From the NCBI RefSeq assembly GCF_016808095.1, contig NC_068979.1, positions 22,217,444-22,281,443 on the forward strand: 64,000 nucleotides of DNA. The letters run 5' to 3'. The DNA is from Vigna angularis (lineage: Eukaryota > Streptophyta > Magnoliopsida > Fabales > Fabaceae). Positions 1-11,100 of the stretch are shown one piece after another; position 1 is the stretch's first letter; each line of letters starts with the position of its first letter. The notes under the pieces were generated by a model. The model did not search any database. It worked only from the letters and a program-made list of their open reading frames with translations, and was not told the origin of the DNA. Position numbers and translations under genes: made by a program.

Positions 1-400
1 CTCACTGGCGCGATTTCGCAGAGATGCTCGCGGTGGCGTCAATGGCTCGCGGAGGAGATTCCTGGCGGTGATGCGACAATAGCTTTATCTGAAGAAGGGA
101 TTCGTCAAGGCCGAGGCTCCTCTTGTGGCTTCTTTGGGTTGGCACTCGGCCCCACGGTGGGCGCCAAAATGTTTCGGTGTAAACTTTGTCCGGTGTGTCT
201 TTGTTGCTCCTGGCTGTCTGGGATGCTTGCTCTTTTCCAATTGTTGTTGTTCATACTCGCCAAAGGAGGGGGAGGTACCTGCAAAGATACTCCGACGCTC
301 AAGTCAGATGTGAGTTATGGAGCCTCAGCTCTCAAGAGAGTGATTATGATACTGCTCTGAAATATTATTTGGAGTCTCTAGACATAAAGAGAACGTACCT
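1..400. repeat. GC-rich dispersed-repeat remnant
   Basis: This stretch is far richer in G+C than the AT-rich DNA that follows it. It contains phrases such as 'ggccccacggtgggcgcc' and a run about 'gatactccgacgctcaagtc' that I associate with high-copy legume retroelement sequence. Several short overlapping ORFs cover it but none has a recognisable domain, so I treat them as chance. The exact family is not determined and the left boundary lies outside the window. Confidence 0.4.
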
Positions 401-718
401 GAACTTTTGCCCAGTCATTGTATTTATAAGCAAAAATAAAAATAACCATCTTACCTAAAAATGTGGTTAGTGGCTTTATAAATATCTTAAGATATTTTAT
501 GTAATATAATATCTAAAATATCTTACTACATAACACTAAATAATAAAATTATTTTTATAATTAAATTATTAATTTTGAAAGTCTTTAATCATATACAATA
601 ATTAAATAGATAGGATTGACATGAGGATACACATATTCAGTGAATCTAATTAATATATTTTTTATTATGTATTAATTTTTTTACTATTTAATTATTTTCT
701 AACGTTGTGCCAAATCCC
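401..718. other. AT-rich spacer, nothing recognised
   Basis: AT-rich sequence with short homopolymers. I see no ORF, RNA gene or repeat boundary that I can support. Confidence 0.5.
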
Positions 719-1047
719 CATCCATGTGACACTATGGAGTGGCAGAGCTCCACCCATGCGAAGAAGTCTCTCAATCTCAGGATTCTCACAAGTCTCTAAT
801 TGCAGTTTTGCAATCCGTCTATCGTTTTAATTAAATTCAGTAACTTGTGTCACCAATACTGTTGCTCTGTTTTCAACCATCCTTGAAATATATCATTGAT
901 GCTATGCTGCGAGCTTATACGTTTAGCAACTCTTTCTGCAGGGAAATCCCAGCCCCAGATAAAACCTTGGGCTTCAGCATGTATGATATAAATAATTCCA
1001 TCAATCTCTCCTTCAATTCTACTGCATAAGGGAGTATTAATGTTCAT
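719..1047 (-). pseudogene. degenerate coding-like fragment, family unknown
   Basis: On the minus strand two adjacent stretches read like protein although they are in different frames. One is about 65 codons (850-1047) and includes 'IHAEAQGFIWGWDFPAERV'. The other, downstream (about 720-830), includes 'KLQLETCENPEIERLLRMGG'. Between them are a stop and a frame change. Composition and absence of low-complexity residues suggest a decayed gene piece, but I do not recognise the family. It could also be chance. It lies downstream of the cyclotransferase gene's stop codon on the same strand, so it might be an old neighbour or a captured exon. Confidence 0.25.
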
Positions 1048-1185
1048 GCTTGATCTTTAAGAAATGGACAAACAAGGTGTACATAATTTATATAACTCAG
1101 AAATAACACCAATCACTAAAAAATCAAGATTGGGGCGAAATGATCCCAGATTATTTCATGACCCAACAAACAAACAATACAGAAA

Positions 1186-1701
1186 CTAAGGAACAAGGTC
1201 AAGAATAGTGTTTCTGCCGCCCGGTCTGTTCTCCTTCCTCAGGTACTCCTTCGCTTCTTTCTCCCCATACTCCTTCAACCCCACCTCCCCCTTCGTCTTC
1301 CACAGCACCTCCCCGAACCTCCTGTGTCCCCAATACGCCTCCGCCTCCACCCTTCCCCCACCCACCTCCACCGCCCCCACCACCGTCACCGATAACCTCT
1401 CGTAGCACCCGGCACTCACGCCTTCGAACTCGTCCAGCTTAGCCACCGCGCTCTCCGACACAGCATAAACCTCGCCCTTCACCCGGTGCCCCGACCCGGG
1501 GAGGTTGATCAGGTAAGGGATGCCGTGAGGTCCACACACCAGCGGGTAATAATCCTCAGTCATGTAGACTCCAACCAAAACGGCGTCGTCCTGGTTCATA
1601 AGCTCCTCCATCAGATAGTGGTTGGGGAATCCTCGCTTCAACGTGCCATACGCGAATATCAAGTGGGTTTTCAGTTTCGCCTTTTCGCTCTCTCTCTCCA
1701 T
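1186..1701 (-). CDS. gamma-glutamylcyclotransferase / AIG2-like protein
   Basis: The 171-residue product belongs to the plant GGCT/AIG2-like family, small cytosolic proteins related to enzymes that release 5-oxoproline from gamma-glutamyl amines or peptides. The family's substrate-binding loop is visible as YGTL at residues 18-21 (in 'IFAYGTLKRGF'), and the LDEFEG motif at 89-94 carries the proposed catalytic Glu93. Length is typical and there is no signal peptide or membrane segment. An open frame runs on upstream to 1878, but those extra 59 codons are TE sequence (a MULE starts at 1758) and encode a Gly-rich and repeat-derived tail. I therefore take the ATG at 1701, 16 residues before the conserved YGTL loop. 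No intron is needed. The C-terminal third is rich in Gly, Glu and Lys. The exact substrate is unknown. Confidence 0.88.
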   Translation of the reverse strand: MERESEKAKLKTHLIFAYGTLKRGFPNHYLMEELMNQDDAVLVGVYMTEDYYPLVCGPHGIPYLINLPGSGHRVKGEVYAVSESAVAKLDEFEGVSAGCYERLSVTVVGAVEVGGGRVEAEAYWGHRRFGEVLWKTKGEVGLKEYGEKEAKEYLRKENRPGGRNTILDLVP

Positions 1702-1748
1702 CACCACACATTCGCTTCCTCCTCTCTCTTCATCTCTTTCATATTCTT

Positions 1749-1757
1749 TAATCTTTT
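1749..1757. repeat. left 9-bp target-site duplication of MULE-1
   Basis: 'taatctttt' here is repeated exactly at 2764-2772, immediately outside both terminal inverted repeats. Nine base pairs is the classic Mutator-superfamily duplication length. Confidence 0.9.
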
Positions 1758-2763
1758 GAGAGTTGCTCCCTCCACCACCACCAACCACTCCCAGTACCTC
1801 CCCATATCTTATTTGCCCTTCTATAAAACGGATGTCAACATCCGTTTCACCTTCAACGGATGTTGACATCCGTAACATTTATTTACATATTTTATATTTT
1901 AGTTTATTATTTTTATTTAAAAAAAAATGTTTAATAGATTTTAAAAAAAAAATTTATTTATTATTTAAATAATAATATATAAATTAAAATAATAATAATT
2001 ATTTTATTAAATAAAATAAAATTAATTTATAAATAATTAAATAATAATTTTTAAAAAATTAAATAATATTTATATATTAATTTAAAATATAAAAAATTAA
2101 AAAACTAAAAACTAAAATACATAAAAGGCAACGGATGTCGGATGTGGCACATCCGTTTTCATATATTTATAAAAAAAAATTACTTATTATTTAAATAATA
2201 ATACATAAATTAAAATTAATAATAATTATTTTATTAAATAAAATAAAATTAATTTATAAATAATTAAGTAATAATTTTAAAATAATTAAATTATATTTAT
2301 ATATTAATTTAAAACAAAAAAGATAAAAAAGCTAAACTAAAAAACAAAAATGCAACGGATGTCGCCACATCCGTTAACGGATGTGGCACATCCGTTTTAA
2401 TATATTTATAATAAATTTTTTAATTATTATTTAAATAATAATACATAAATTAAAATTAATAATTATTATTTTATTAAATAAAATAAAATTAATTTATAAA
2501 TAATTAAGTAATAATTTTAAAATAATTAAATAATATTTATATATTAATTTAAAACAAAAAAAATAAAAAAACTAAAAGCTAAAAAACAAAAAAGGCAACG
2601 GATGTGGCACCCGTGGAAGCATTTTTTCTTCAACGGATGTTGACATCCGTTGAAGAAAAGAGATGGGGTGTAGGATATTTTAAAATATAAAGGATAGTTT
2701 TGGAATTTTAAAAAAATGTGGTGGTGGAGGAAGCAAAGTGGGGTGGTGTAGGGAGTAACCCTC
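1758..2763. mobile_element. MULE-1, non-autonomous Mutator-like element
   Basis: A 1006-bp element bounded by terminal inverted repeats: 'gagagttgctccctccacca' on the left, and the complement 'gagggttactccctacacca' on the right, flanked by a perfect 9-bp duplication. The interior is extremely AT-rich and holds about three tandem copies of a unit near 240 bp. Copies are separated by short palindromes built from ACGGATGT and ACATCCGT (about 1829-1875, 2131-2157, 2353-2396, 2597-2651). No transposase is present. The element sits 56 bp upstream of the cyclotransferase ATG. A related element with the same terminus lies at 39441-40307. Confidence 0.9.
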
Positions 2764-2772
2764 TAATCTTTT
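2764..2772. repeat. right 9-bp target-site duplication of MULE-1
   Basis: Exact copy of 1749-1757 ('taatctttt'). Confidence 0.9.
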
Positions 2773-2779
2773 AACTCTA

Positions 2780-2845
2780 TTTCAGGCCCATTTCCGTTTT
2801 CTGTGGGCCTAGGCCGCAAAGGATTTTGGCCCATATAAAGTTAGC
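2780..2845 (-). promoter_or_regulatory. candidate displaced promoter of the cyclotransferase gene
   Basis: Just beyond the MULE are three GGCCCA/GGGCCT words ('caggcccattt', 'gtgggcctagg', 'ttggcccatat') within about 55 bp. On the minus strand these read as TGGGCC/TGGGCY, the plant site-II element bound by TCP factors in housekeeping promoters. Before the MULE inserted, this cluster would have been roughly 75-140 bp upstream of the ATG at 1701. Function is inferred only. Confidence 0.45.
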
Positions 2846-2859
2846 AGAGATTGGGTTGG

Positions 2860-4085
2860 ACAGGGAGAAGACTATACATACCTAACTAGAGTTAATCAAA
2901 GCCACCGTTTTTCGAAAATATTTTGATTCTAATATTAAAAGAAATGAGGATTTTGTAAGTAAAAACAAAAATGGAAAGAGAAGGAGATCCTAATCCGCTG
3001 AAACTTTGATTGAGAATAAAAATGAGTAAAGTGCAACGAACTTGGGTGGATTGAACATTGCATGTGGTGGGTGGCATGCAGAGCTAAGTAAATAGGTGTG
3101 ACATAATGGAGAGCGGATAATGATTTTTGATGGATGAAGTTTCTGTGCCGAAAAATGAATAGTAATGTCATCCTATATATATATATATCATGGAAGTACA
3201 TACGATAGCACAACAAACATTGTATTTTTGTTTGGAGAATGTGGTAGTGTTGTGTGTGGTGATCTAGGTTAGCACGCGTACAGAAAAGGTTGAGAGAAAA
3301 GGATTGGCATGTGGATAACTCGGCTACTCTTCTCTCTCTGTCTCCTTCGATTCATTGCTTCTTGTCTGATTTGATGGCATGGCAGAGAAATTATTGAGTC
3401 CAACACCTTGGATCTCATCTCTCTGATGTTACCGTTAATGGTAGGAAATTTTTTGTGGTTTTCTTCCTACAAAAAAGTTAAGGACCGCAACTGATTTTGG
3501 AAACTGCCGCCCTTCACGCACACAACAACATACCAAACTCAACAATAATGCGGGTATGCCACTGCCACAATAATTTTAGTACTTCCTACTAAGATTTTTT
3601 GATACAATCTAGGATTTACACATCACATTTTAGATACATCTACTTTTTTTTTTATTATTAAAACGTAGTCTGGGTAAATTTATAAACTAAATCATTTTTG
3701 TAACACAACTAAGTGAAAACTATTAGTATTTGACAAAATTATATATGAAAGAACTTCGTGAATAAAATTGACAGAAATAGATGTTGAAGTAATATCACAT
3801 ACGAAATAGTTTAAATTTTAATCATGAATTTCAAATATATGAATTTTTAATTAATTTTAAAATTTTTAAATAAATTATTTGGTCAGTTTGTTTACTTTCA
3901 TTTTTTATACTTTTTATCTTATATATTCTACCATTAGTCTTATAACATGTAATTTAATTTTAAATGTAATAATATAATGTATAAATTTATCGAGGTGGAA
4001 GATTTAATAGACAAAGTAAAAAAAAATACTTAACTTAAATTTATATAAGAGTTTTTTATTTATTGGATAAATACGAGGAAACTTC
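2860..4085. other. AT-rich spacer, nothing recognised
   Basis: Contains a short (AT)n run near 3175-3190 and ORFs below 95 codons without family features. No gene or repeat end is supportable. Confidence 0.5.
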
Positions 4086-4740
4086 TTTATGTTTATGTAG
4101 TGGATAGTTTGATGTATGCAATGCTACGTGCAAGGTGAGATATTTCACATATTGTTGGTATAATTAGTAAATTTCTGTCAGATCCATGTAGAGAACATTG
4201 GAATATTGTGAAATGAATTTTGAGGTATCTTTGTGGTACTAGTGATTTGAGTCTTTGTTTTCAAGGTGATAAGCCTATTTTGGTGGGTTATTTTATTTAA
4301 ATATGACTGGAGACATTGATTCCAGAAAGTCCACTTTAGGCTATTTGGTTCAGTTTGTAGATGAAGTTGTGGCTTGACAATCAAAGTTGTAAAAGTATGT
4401 AGTGTTGTTTACTACTGAGACAAAATTCATTGCACTTACCGAAACTTGTAAGAAGTTTTTATGGATGAAGAAATTCTTGTAGGAGCTTGGTTTTGTGCAA
4501 GGAAAATACTCGTTATATTGTACTAGTCAAAGTGTTATCCATCTTCGTAAGAATCCAACTGTTCATTCTAAATCCCAAATATATTGATGTGAGGTATCAT
4601 TGGATACATTATGTTTTGGATGCTAAGCTATCGGAATTAACTAAATTTCATACAGATGATAATGGTGCTCATATGATGACCAAGACATTGCCAAGAGGAA
4701 AGTTTGAAGCTTGTTGTGAGATCGCCGATTGGCAGATGTG
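4086..4740 (+). pseudogene. Ty1-copia pol relic (end of RT and RNase H)
   Basis: Translating across stops and frame changes gives, in order, phrases typical of the end of copia polyproteins: 'SLMYAMLRAR', 'ISKFLSDPCREHWNIVK', 'LRYLCGTSDLSLCFQGDKP', 'DSRKSTLGYLVQFVDE', 'TETKFIALTETCKKFLWMK' and 'LRKNPTVHSKSQ'. These correspond to the C-terminal RT region and the RNase H domain, which in retrotransposon polyproteins degrades the RNA of the RNA/DNA hybrid. Multiple in-frame stops show it is dead. The upstream gag, protease and integrase parts are not visible, so it is truncated at about 4086. Confidence 0.8.
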
Positions 4741-4751
4741 AGGGAGAAATT

Positions 4752-5275
4752 TGTGGGTTACTGGGGCTCCCTTCTTACGAAGAAAATAAGTCGAAATGAT
4801 ATAGACCATTGTGTCTTACTTTATTTTAGTGGAGAGTGGTCAAATTAGTAAGTAAAGTCATTTGAAGAGAGAGAAAAACCAAGTGAGAGAGAAATGATGA
4901 GAGAAAGTCTTTCCTGCATAACAAAAAGTCTTAATTGGTGTTTTCATTGTTGTGAAGTCGTTCACTGTTGGATTAAGTTGATTTTTAGATAATGAGTTCT
5001 AGACGTATGATTCTTCATTTTGATTGTTCAAATCGTCAATTAGAGGTCTAGGTTGGAAGAAAACAATATTGCATACAACTCTATTTTGGAGAATTTTCAT
5101 CTTCATTGTTCTCAATTGTAAACATTTATGCTTAGTTAGTTTGACTAATTGAAAACACTATTTGAGATTTTTATTGGAGACTCTTTTGTACTTTATCATT
5201 GAAAAGTGAATTTTTCTTTGATCTAAAAGACTTTTAATTTTTACTCTTCCATTAAGGAGTTTTCAATTAAAAATT
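4752..5275 (+). mobile_element. possible 3' LTR of the copia relic
   Basis: Directly after the pol relic is a purine-rich tract ('tgagggagaaatt') followed by 'tgtgggttactggggctccc', the arrangement expected of a polypurine tract and the 5' end of a 3' LTR. The downstream end is not defined, because no second LTR copy exists in the window. The end coordinate is a guess based on the change in sequence character. Confidence 0.4.
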
Positions 5276-5559
5276 GTTAATGTCTTTTTATGTTTTAGAT
5301 TTTTTTTTTCTATTTGTTTGGTGCTTCTTACGTATTTTCACAAGAAAGGAGATTAAATTTTTGGTGCATTATTACTCTTTGTTAAGTTGTTATAATTCTT
5401 GGTTTATTTTCTCATTACAGCTGCCCCTGTGCAAAGCTTACCGTTTTTTATCTAACACATTTACCATGTCCTATTTATTTTATATATATATTAGACCCAG
5501 TTGGAAGATGATCTTTTTGCTTTGACCATTTCTGATGGATTACTTGCATCTGATACGTG

Positions 5560-5700
5560 AGTGTCATAACTGGGTCTGTTTTGGATGAGGTTGATGTCCT
5601 AACCACGAGGCGCAAGGGGAAGGGTGCCTTGGGAGCTAGATGTGACTACACTGGTTCATCCACTGATCTGGTAGGATCATATGAGTTTGAGTAATTTCTG
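5560..5700 (+). other. exon-like open stretch, family unknown
   Basis: A frame ending with TAA at about 5697 reads as compact, charged protein, including 'TRRKGKGALGARCDYTGSS'. It has no start codon of its own and is only about 45 codons. I do not recognise it. It may be a captured exon or part of a decayed gene together with the neighbouring minus-strand stretch. Confidence 0.25.
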
Positions 5701-5849
5701 AGTGTCCTCGTCCCTTTGTTGTTTCATCTGGGTACTTCACAAAGCATAATAGACAGTAGATTGAATTTTTAGTGGGTGGGTACATAAGAAGATATTGTTT
5801 ATACATGCAACAATATTATCTTGTGAATTGCGGATTGCATAAGCCTGAT

Positions 5850-5988
5850 GCTGTTTGCTCCTGCTGAGACTGGTGAGACTGGTGAGATTTGTGGGTTCAC
5901 CCTTGCTTTGCTGACACCTTGGCCTGCGGATCTATTTGCCACATCATTGGGATTGGGGTTGTTCTTGGTCTCAAGAACATTGGTGCCC
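5850..5988 (-). other. exon-like stretch behind a splice acceptor, family unknown
   Basis: On the minus strand a good pyrimidine-rich acceptor (ending 'ctttttacag' near 5989) is followed by an open frame reading '[20 protein letters not shown]' and then a Ser/Pro-rich tail. It resembles a plant coding exon but I cannot name the gene, and no partner exon was found. Confidence 0.25.
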
Positions 5989-6009
5989 TGTAAAAAGCAA
6001 CCATAATTT

Positions 6010-7779
6010 TAGTGCCTCATGCCTGCATCTGTAATATCAGTCAATCATGTACTTTATTTTCACTTTATTCTTTCTCAATAACTTAAATCTTCAGCTTTTT
6101 CTAATCACAGAAAAAATAAAATATACTGTCATGAAACTAGTGATCAAATAACATATAAAATTCTCTACAATACTATTTATTAATTTTATATATTATGATT
6201 TCAATATAAAATACTATAACATTCTTTTTATCGCATTACTTTCTTTTAATTAATCTTTCAAATAAATATTAAATAATAAATTACTATCTATTTTACTATT
6301 AATATTTTTTAAATTTATTTTATTCAATCATAAGTAGTAAATGTGTGTATGCTATCCACTTTTATATAGAACATACAATGTAACATGATAAGAATGTAAA
6401 AACTGATTAATTTTATCATCACTTAAATAATAATTAATTTTAGTCACCAATTTTTTCAAGAAAACTGGTTGCTTATTCCGCCGTAAATTTGATCACTAAT
6501 TTTTTATCTATAATCAATCACTAAACGTTATTAATATAGTGAATGACTTAATTTCATCACTAAATTAATAAAAAAAATGTTGACTATTTATGTCAGTAAT
6601 TTTGTTTACTAAATTGGTCTTATTTAGTCGCTATTGTGCTAAACTAGTTACTCATCTCGCCATCAAATTGCCCACTAATTTTTGTCTCTAAATTCGTCTG
6701 AGATTTTCACCACTTGTTTCTACGATTAATTTGGTCACTAAACATTAATGACTAAAATTATAGTAATTTGTCAGTTTTTTCTAAGTAATATTTCATTAAC
6801 TCCGTAAAATTTAATGGTAATCTTTTAGAATTTAAGAAAGAAATTAAACAACTGGAAAAAAAAGTCTTCTTGATGTTATTATTAAAACTTGTTGTGCTTA
6901 ATATTAATAAGAATATGATAAGGTCGTTAATATGAAAGGAAACATGGGTGAGCAAGACAAAACATCTGGATATTAATATTTGAATATTTGTCTAAAGTGA
7001 TTGCTTGGTACGATATATTATTTGCAACTAGCCTTTTTAGTTGAAAGTTACAATTAACTAATGTAGATGTGTGCATTAATTAGATTTAGGGACCAGAAGT
7101 TCATTTTGATTTTAACTAAAAATGATCTGATTGAGTACAAGTCTAAGTAATATCTAATTTTGGTATGGAAAATTATTATTTTTTACTCTTATTTAATATT
7201 TATATAATTATAATCATTTGATTTTCGAAAAAAGAAAATATGTTGTTTTTCTAACATTAAATATTTAATAATATCATATTTTTAAGTTGAGATTTTTATT
7301 GTTTATTAAAATACTTAATTATATTTAGAATAATAGAATGATGAATGAGTAAAGTAATTTTCTATTCAAATGAATATGAGATCAAATGAATGAGTAAAGA
7401 TGAATGTTTATTTTGAGAATATAATGTAATAATTAAACTCACATCCGCCTATTGTCTTCTCTAATTAGACTATTGAACAATTAAAAAGAAGTTTTATTTT
7501 TCAATTTTTGTTGAAAGGTATAGGAAAATCGGGTTTGACAATTCATTGACTTTTCTAAAAAAAATTGGTTTTGAAATGAATATAAAACCTAAGCTTCTTT
7601 GAAAAACTCATATTAATTATATAAAACACACAATTTGGTGAAAGTATTGAATTTGACATTGTAAAATCTCTTCCAAAATTTCATATTGATTACTTTTTTA
7701 TACATTATGAAACAATTACTTATCGCACTTCAGAATAAATTTTAATAATTTAAAATATATAAAGATATTTGTACTATAT
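6010..7779. repeat. AT-rich region with degenerate TE-like repeats
   Basis: At about 6420-6760 short words of the type 'gtcactaatttt' and 'tcactaaa' recur many times in both orientations, a texture seen in subterminal regions of plant DNA transposons. I could not define ends or a duplication. The remainder is AT-rich with no gene. Confidence 0.3.
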
Positions 7780-8160
7780 GATGAGTCGGGTGGTACAGAG
7801 TAAGATGAACTGTCAATTGATAGAATAGGATCGATGGGACAGACAACCGTTGAAGGTAGTTAAATGATAATTAATTGCGTAACGGTCATTAATGGACGGT
7901 TAATAGATACATTAACGGTAAATAATGGTCAATTAATATGTTTGATTACCATAAACTCTATAAATACAAGTTTGATGTCAAAGACTTTTGACATAATTCA
8001 ATTCTTTAAGACTTTATGGAGAAACATGTCTAACTTGAGGGTTAGAGTTTCTTCTACAGATCAAACACCGATCAATTTAGAAATTACATGTAGAGAGACG
8101 TAATCGATCATGATACGGAGCAAGATAGGACAGGACGACTGTCCCTCGACCCTACATAAC
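7780..8160 (+). mobile_element. LTR-retrotransposon LTR remnant (tentative)
   Basis: A less AT-rich island contains a TATA-like 'ctctataaatacaag' preceded by repeated 'aacggt' words and followed by 'tgtccctcgaccctacataa'. This resembles the promoter part of LTRs I associate with legume gypsy elements. The ORF at 7864-8103 shows no domain and is probably chance. Ends are undefined. Confidence 0.3.
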
Positions 8161-11100
8161 CGAAACAATATTATTTATTAATTAATATTAAATAATAAAG
8201 TTATTATATAATATAATTTTGAAAGAAAAGCCTAAATATTAAAAAAATCTTGAAAACGGATAATTCCTTAAATACTGATATATTAGATTTATTTTCTATC
8301 TTAAAAAAATTACAGGACTTAAAAATGATAAATTAATTAATTGACATTCTCAATTATATATATAAAAAATAAAAATACAGCTTATTTTAAAAATATAAAT
8401 ACAATTTATAGAATCATATTAACTATTGAAGTTAAAATGAATTCTTATATATAAAATTAATAAAAAATTACTTTTAAAATCAATTATATATTAATAAAGA
8501 TTAAAGGACATGAACTAAGTATTTAAAAAATGTTAAATAAAATTAATTCTAACAATTTTAGACGTAAATTTACATCACAATTAAAATCTAAAAAAATATA
8601 ACTATAAAAATTTAAATAAATTATTTGAGTAAGAGAAAAAAATACCTTTAATAGAAAAATATTTTTTTGATACACATAAACTTTTTGTATTTATTTGATA
8701 TTACTTTTCTTTTTACTTTTTCTTATTCCTTTTTAAAAAAATTAAAAATATTTACTTTTTTATTATCATTTTATTCATGTATCATGAATATAAAGGCATG
8801 AGTCATCCTACCATTACTGATTTTAATATTGCCTTACGCCTAAAAAAAATCCTTAGCCGTCTGGGAAAACTGATAAGCTGGATGGAGAGCATCACGTGAG
8901 AGTCTTGTCATATTCTCCGAATAAAGACATTTTTTATGATAGTTCTGGTGAAGAAAATATAAATATAACGTTTTTTACTGTAATATTTAATTATAAGACC
9001 ACAACTAGACAAACATAATCACTCCCTTTGCGAATGAACTTACCATTCTGCAAACAAAATTCAGAATCCAATCAGTCATAGAGGTAACTATGACATTTAT
9101 CATGTTATTTTAATGTTTTTCATTCATTTTACACTATTATTTTTATTTTTTACTTAAAAATATAAAAGTTAATTTTTTTATAATTATTTTACGTTTATAT
9201 AATACGTATGAAATGTAAATTTATATGATCCAAAAGAAAATAAGAACGTAAGGGTATACATGCATTCCCGAATCCAGCGTGGACAGCTTCACGTGTTGGA
9301 GTAAGATAAGTAAGAAAGCACATGAGATGTTCTGGCTTAATGTGGGCCCAAGTCACGGCGTGGGGACAAACACTTGGATTTGGGGTAACATAAAATCACA
9401 ACCTTATTCCTCACGCCTTCTACCTATGTTCCTGCATCTTCCTTCTCTACCCTCCATAATTACCATTCACTGTCACTCTATCTTTTAAAACTGTTGCATA
9501 CTACCAACAACATCACAACGAATAAGTTAACTCATGTATTCACTTAAATCACTTTATATCTACATATAATATATGCTGATCATAGTTTTTTTGTCACTTT
9601 CGCCCAGTATTAAATATCCCCTATGCTGTTCTAGACTCCCTTCATATATGTCACCATCTAATAATGATGGTTGAAAGTTATGTGCAACACTTCCCATGTT
9701 GTAGTGTTTCAGTCACTGCCTATATCTAATAATTTACGTAGGTACATTTTGCTTGAAGATCTTCCTAGCTAGCATCTTGTAGACACTTCTCTCGTCTAAA
9801 CAAAAGATTAAGTTTGTGTTGTACTGATACTTCTGGTTTTGGATTTTGGATTTTGAAAACATGCATAAGTGTTGGTACGACCAAACATTATGGTTACGAT
9901 TTTGCTTTGTCCTAGATATTTTATGGTCTTCCTTACGGGAGAAAAACTTGTGGGTAGGGGTGTTGGGTGAAGGTAACTTGGACAATTATCCCAAAGAGAA
10001 AAAAAAAATTAATTGTAAATGAAATCATGAGTGCTTCGCATTCCAAAAGTATGATGAATACAATCTGGTCAGGGTATATGGGATCCACTACTTACCTTAA
10101 AAAGAAAACAAAAATAATTGTCCCAGAACAAAACCAAGAAGATCTCTTCATTCTCTTATCTTACTATAGTGAGAGAGAGAGATAAATTATTGATCAAGTT
10201 TTTTTTTTCTTTTTTCGTTTTTATGGGCATTGGATTGATTAATTATTCCTCAACTTGAACAGCTGTATGCATACATTGTATATGTCAACGCCCACCAGAA
10301 CATCTTTATCTTAAAAATAGCTAAGAGCATAGACAGAAGAGGTATGTGTATGTGACTCGAATCATCTCTGTCTATTTGCTGTCTCTTAAATTAAAAAATA
10401 GCATCTCATAAAAACTAACAATTATTAATTCAGAAAGGGAAAGTTATCCTCTCTTCAATAATTTTTTGTTTTTTAGTTAGAAAAGAAAAAAAAGGAAAAT
10501 GAAAAACAAGTTTAATGAAAGAAGTGATTTGAATCCATGTGTAAATAATGTGAAGAATTTCAGACTTGGACGTATGAATATAGAAACTGGCCGACAGAAA
10601 GACTGACGGTAATTGACTATGAAACAAGACATTTTTCTGCCTTTCCCTTAAAATGAAAGACACATCCTAATAGTTTGCCTTTTCCACGCCATGTGGTGTG
10701 GCCTGTTGTATAAGGTTCAAAACCAAAATTTCAATTCAAACCGAAGAAATATATAGCCATTTTTTGCTTGGTTAGCATTTAATACACAATTCTAGTGCAA
10801 TTGTTATTGAATCTCCAAAAAATAATTTCAGTAAATTGGTTTCAATCTTTCTGAAAGCATAATAATAATATCAAAGTGAAATAATGCACGTCATGTTAGT
10901 GAATATTAGGAAAAAAAGAATTAAAGAGTTCTTGTAATAATTTGGTGGACAAAATAACTATATAAGAATACAGCAAATTAATTATCAAATAGTAACGTTT
11001 GTTTTGTTTTTAATACTATGAAAGAAATTATTATGGTCACGCGCTACATATTTTAATTATATAAAACTGTGATCCAGGCTAATTTGACATAAAAAATTAA

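Noticed and set aside
1208..1405. Overlapping ORFs opposite or in other frames of the cyclotransferase gene
   Set aside because: Low-complexity Pro/Ser or Gly-rich shadows of a GC-rich coding region; no domain.
1702..1878. N-terminal extension of the cyclotransferase ORF to an ATG at 1878
   Set aside because: Codons upstream of 1758 in the reading direction are MULE terminal-repeat and palindrome sequence, not conserved protein. The ATG at 1701 is the natural start.
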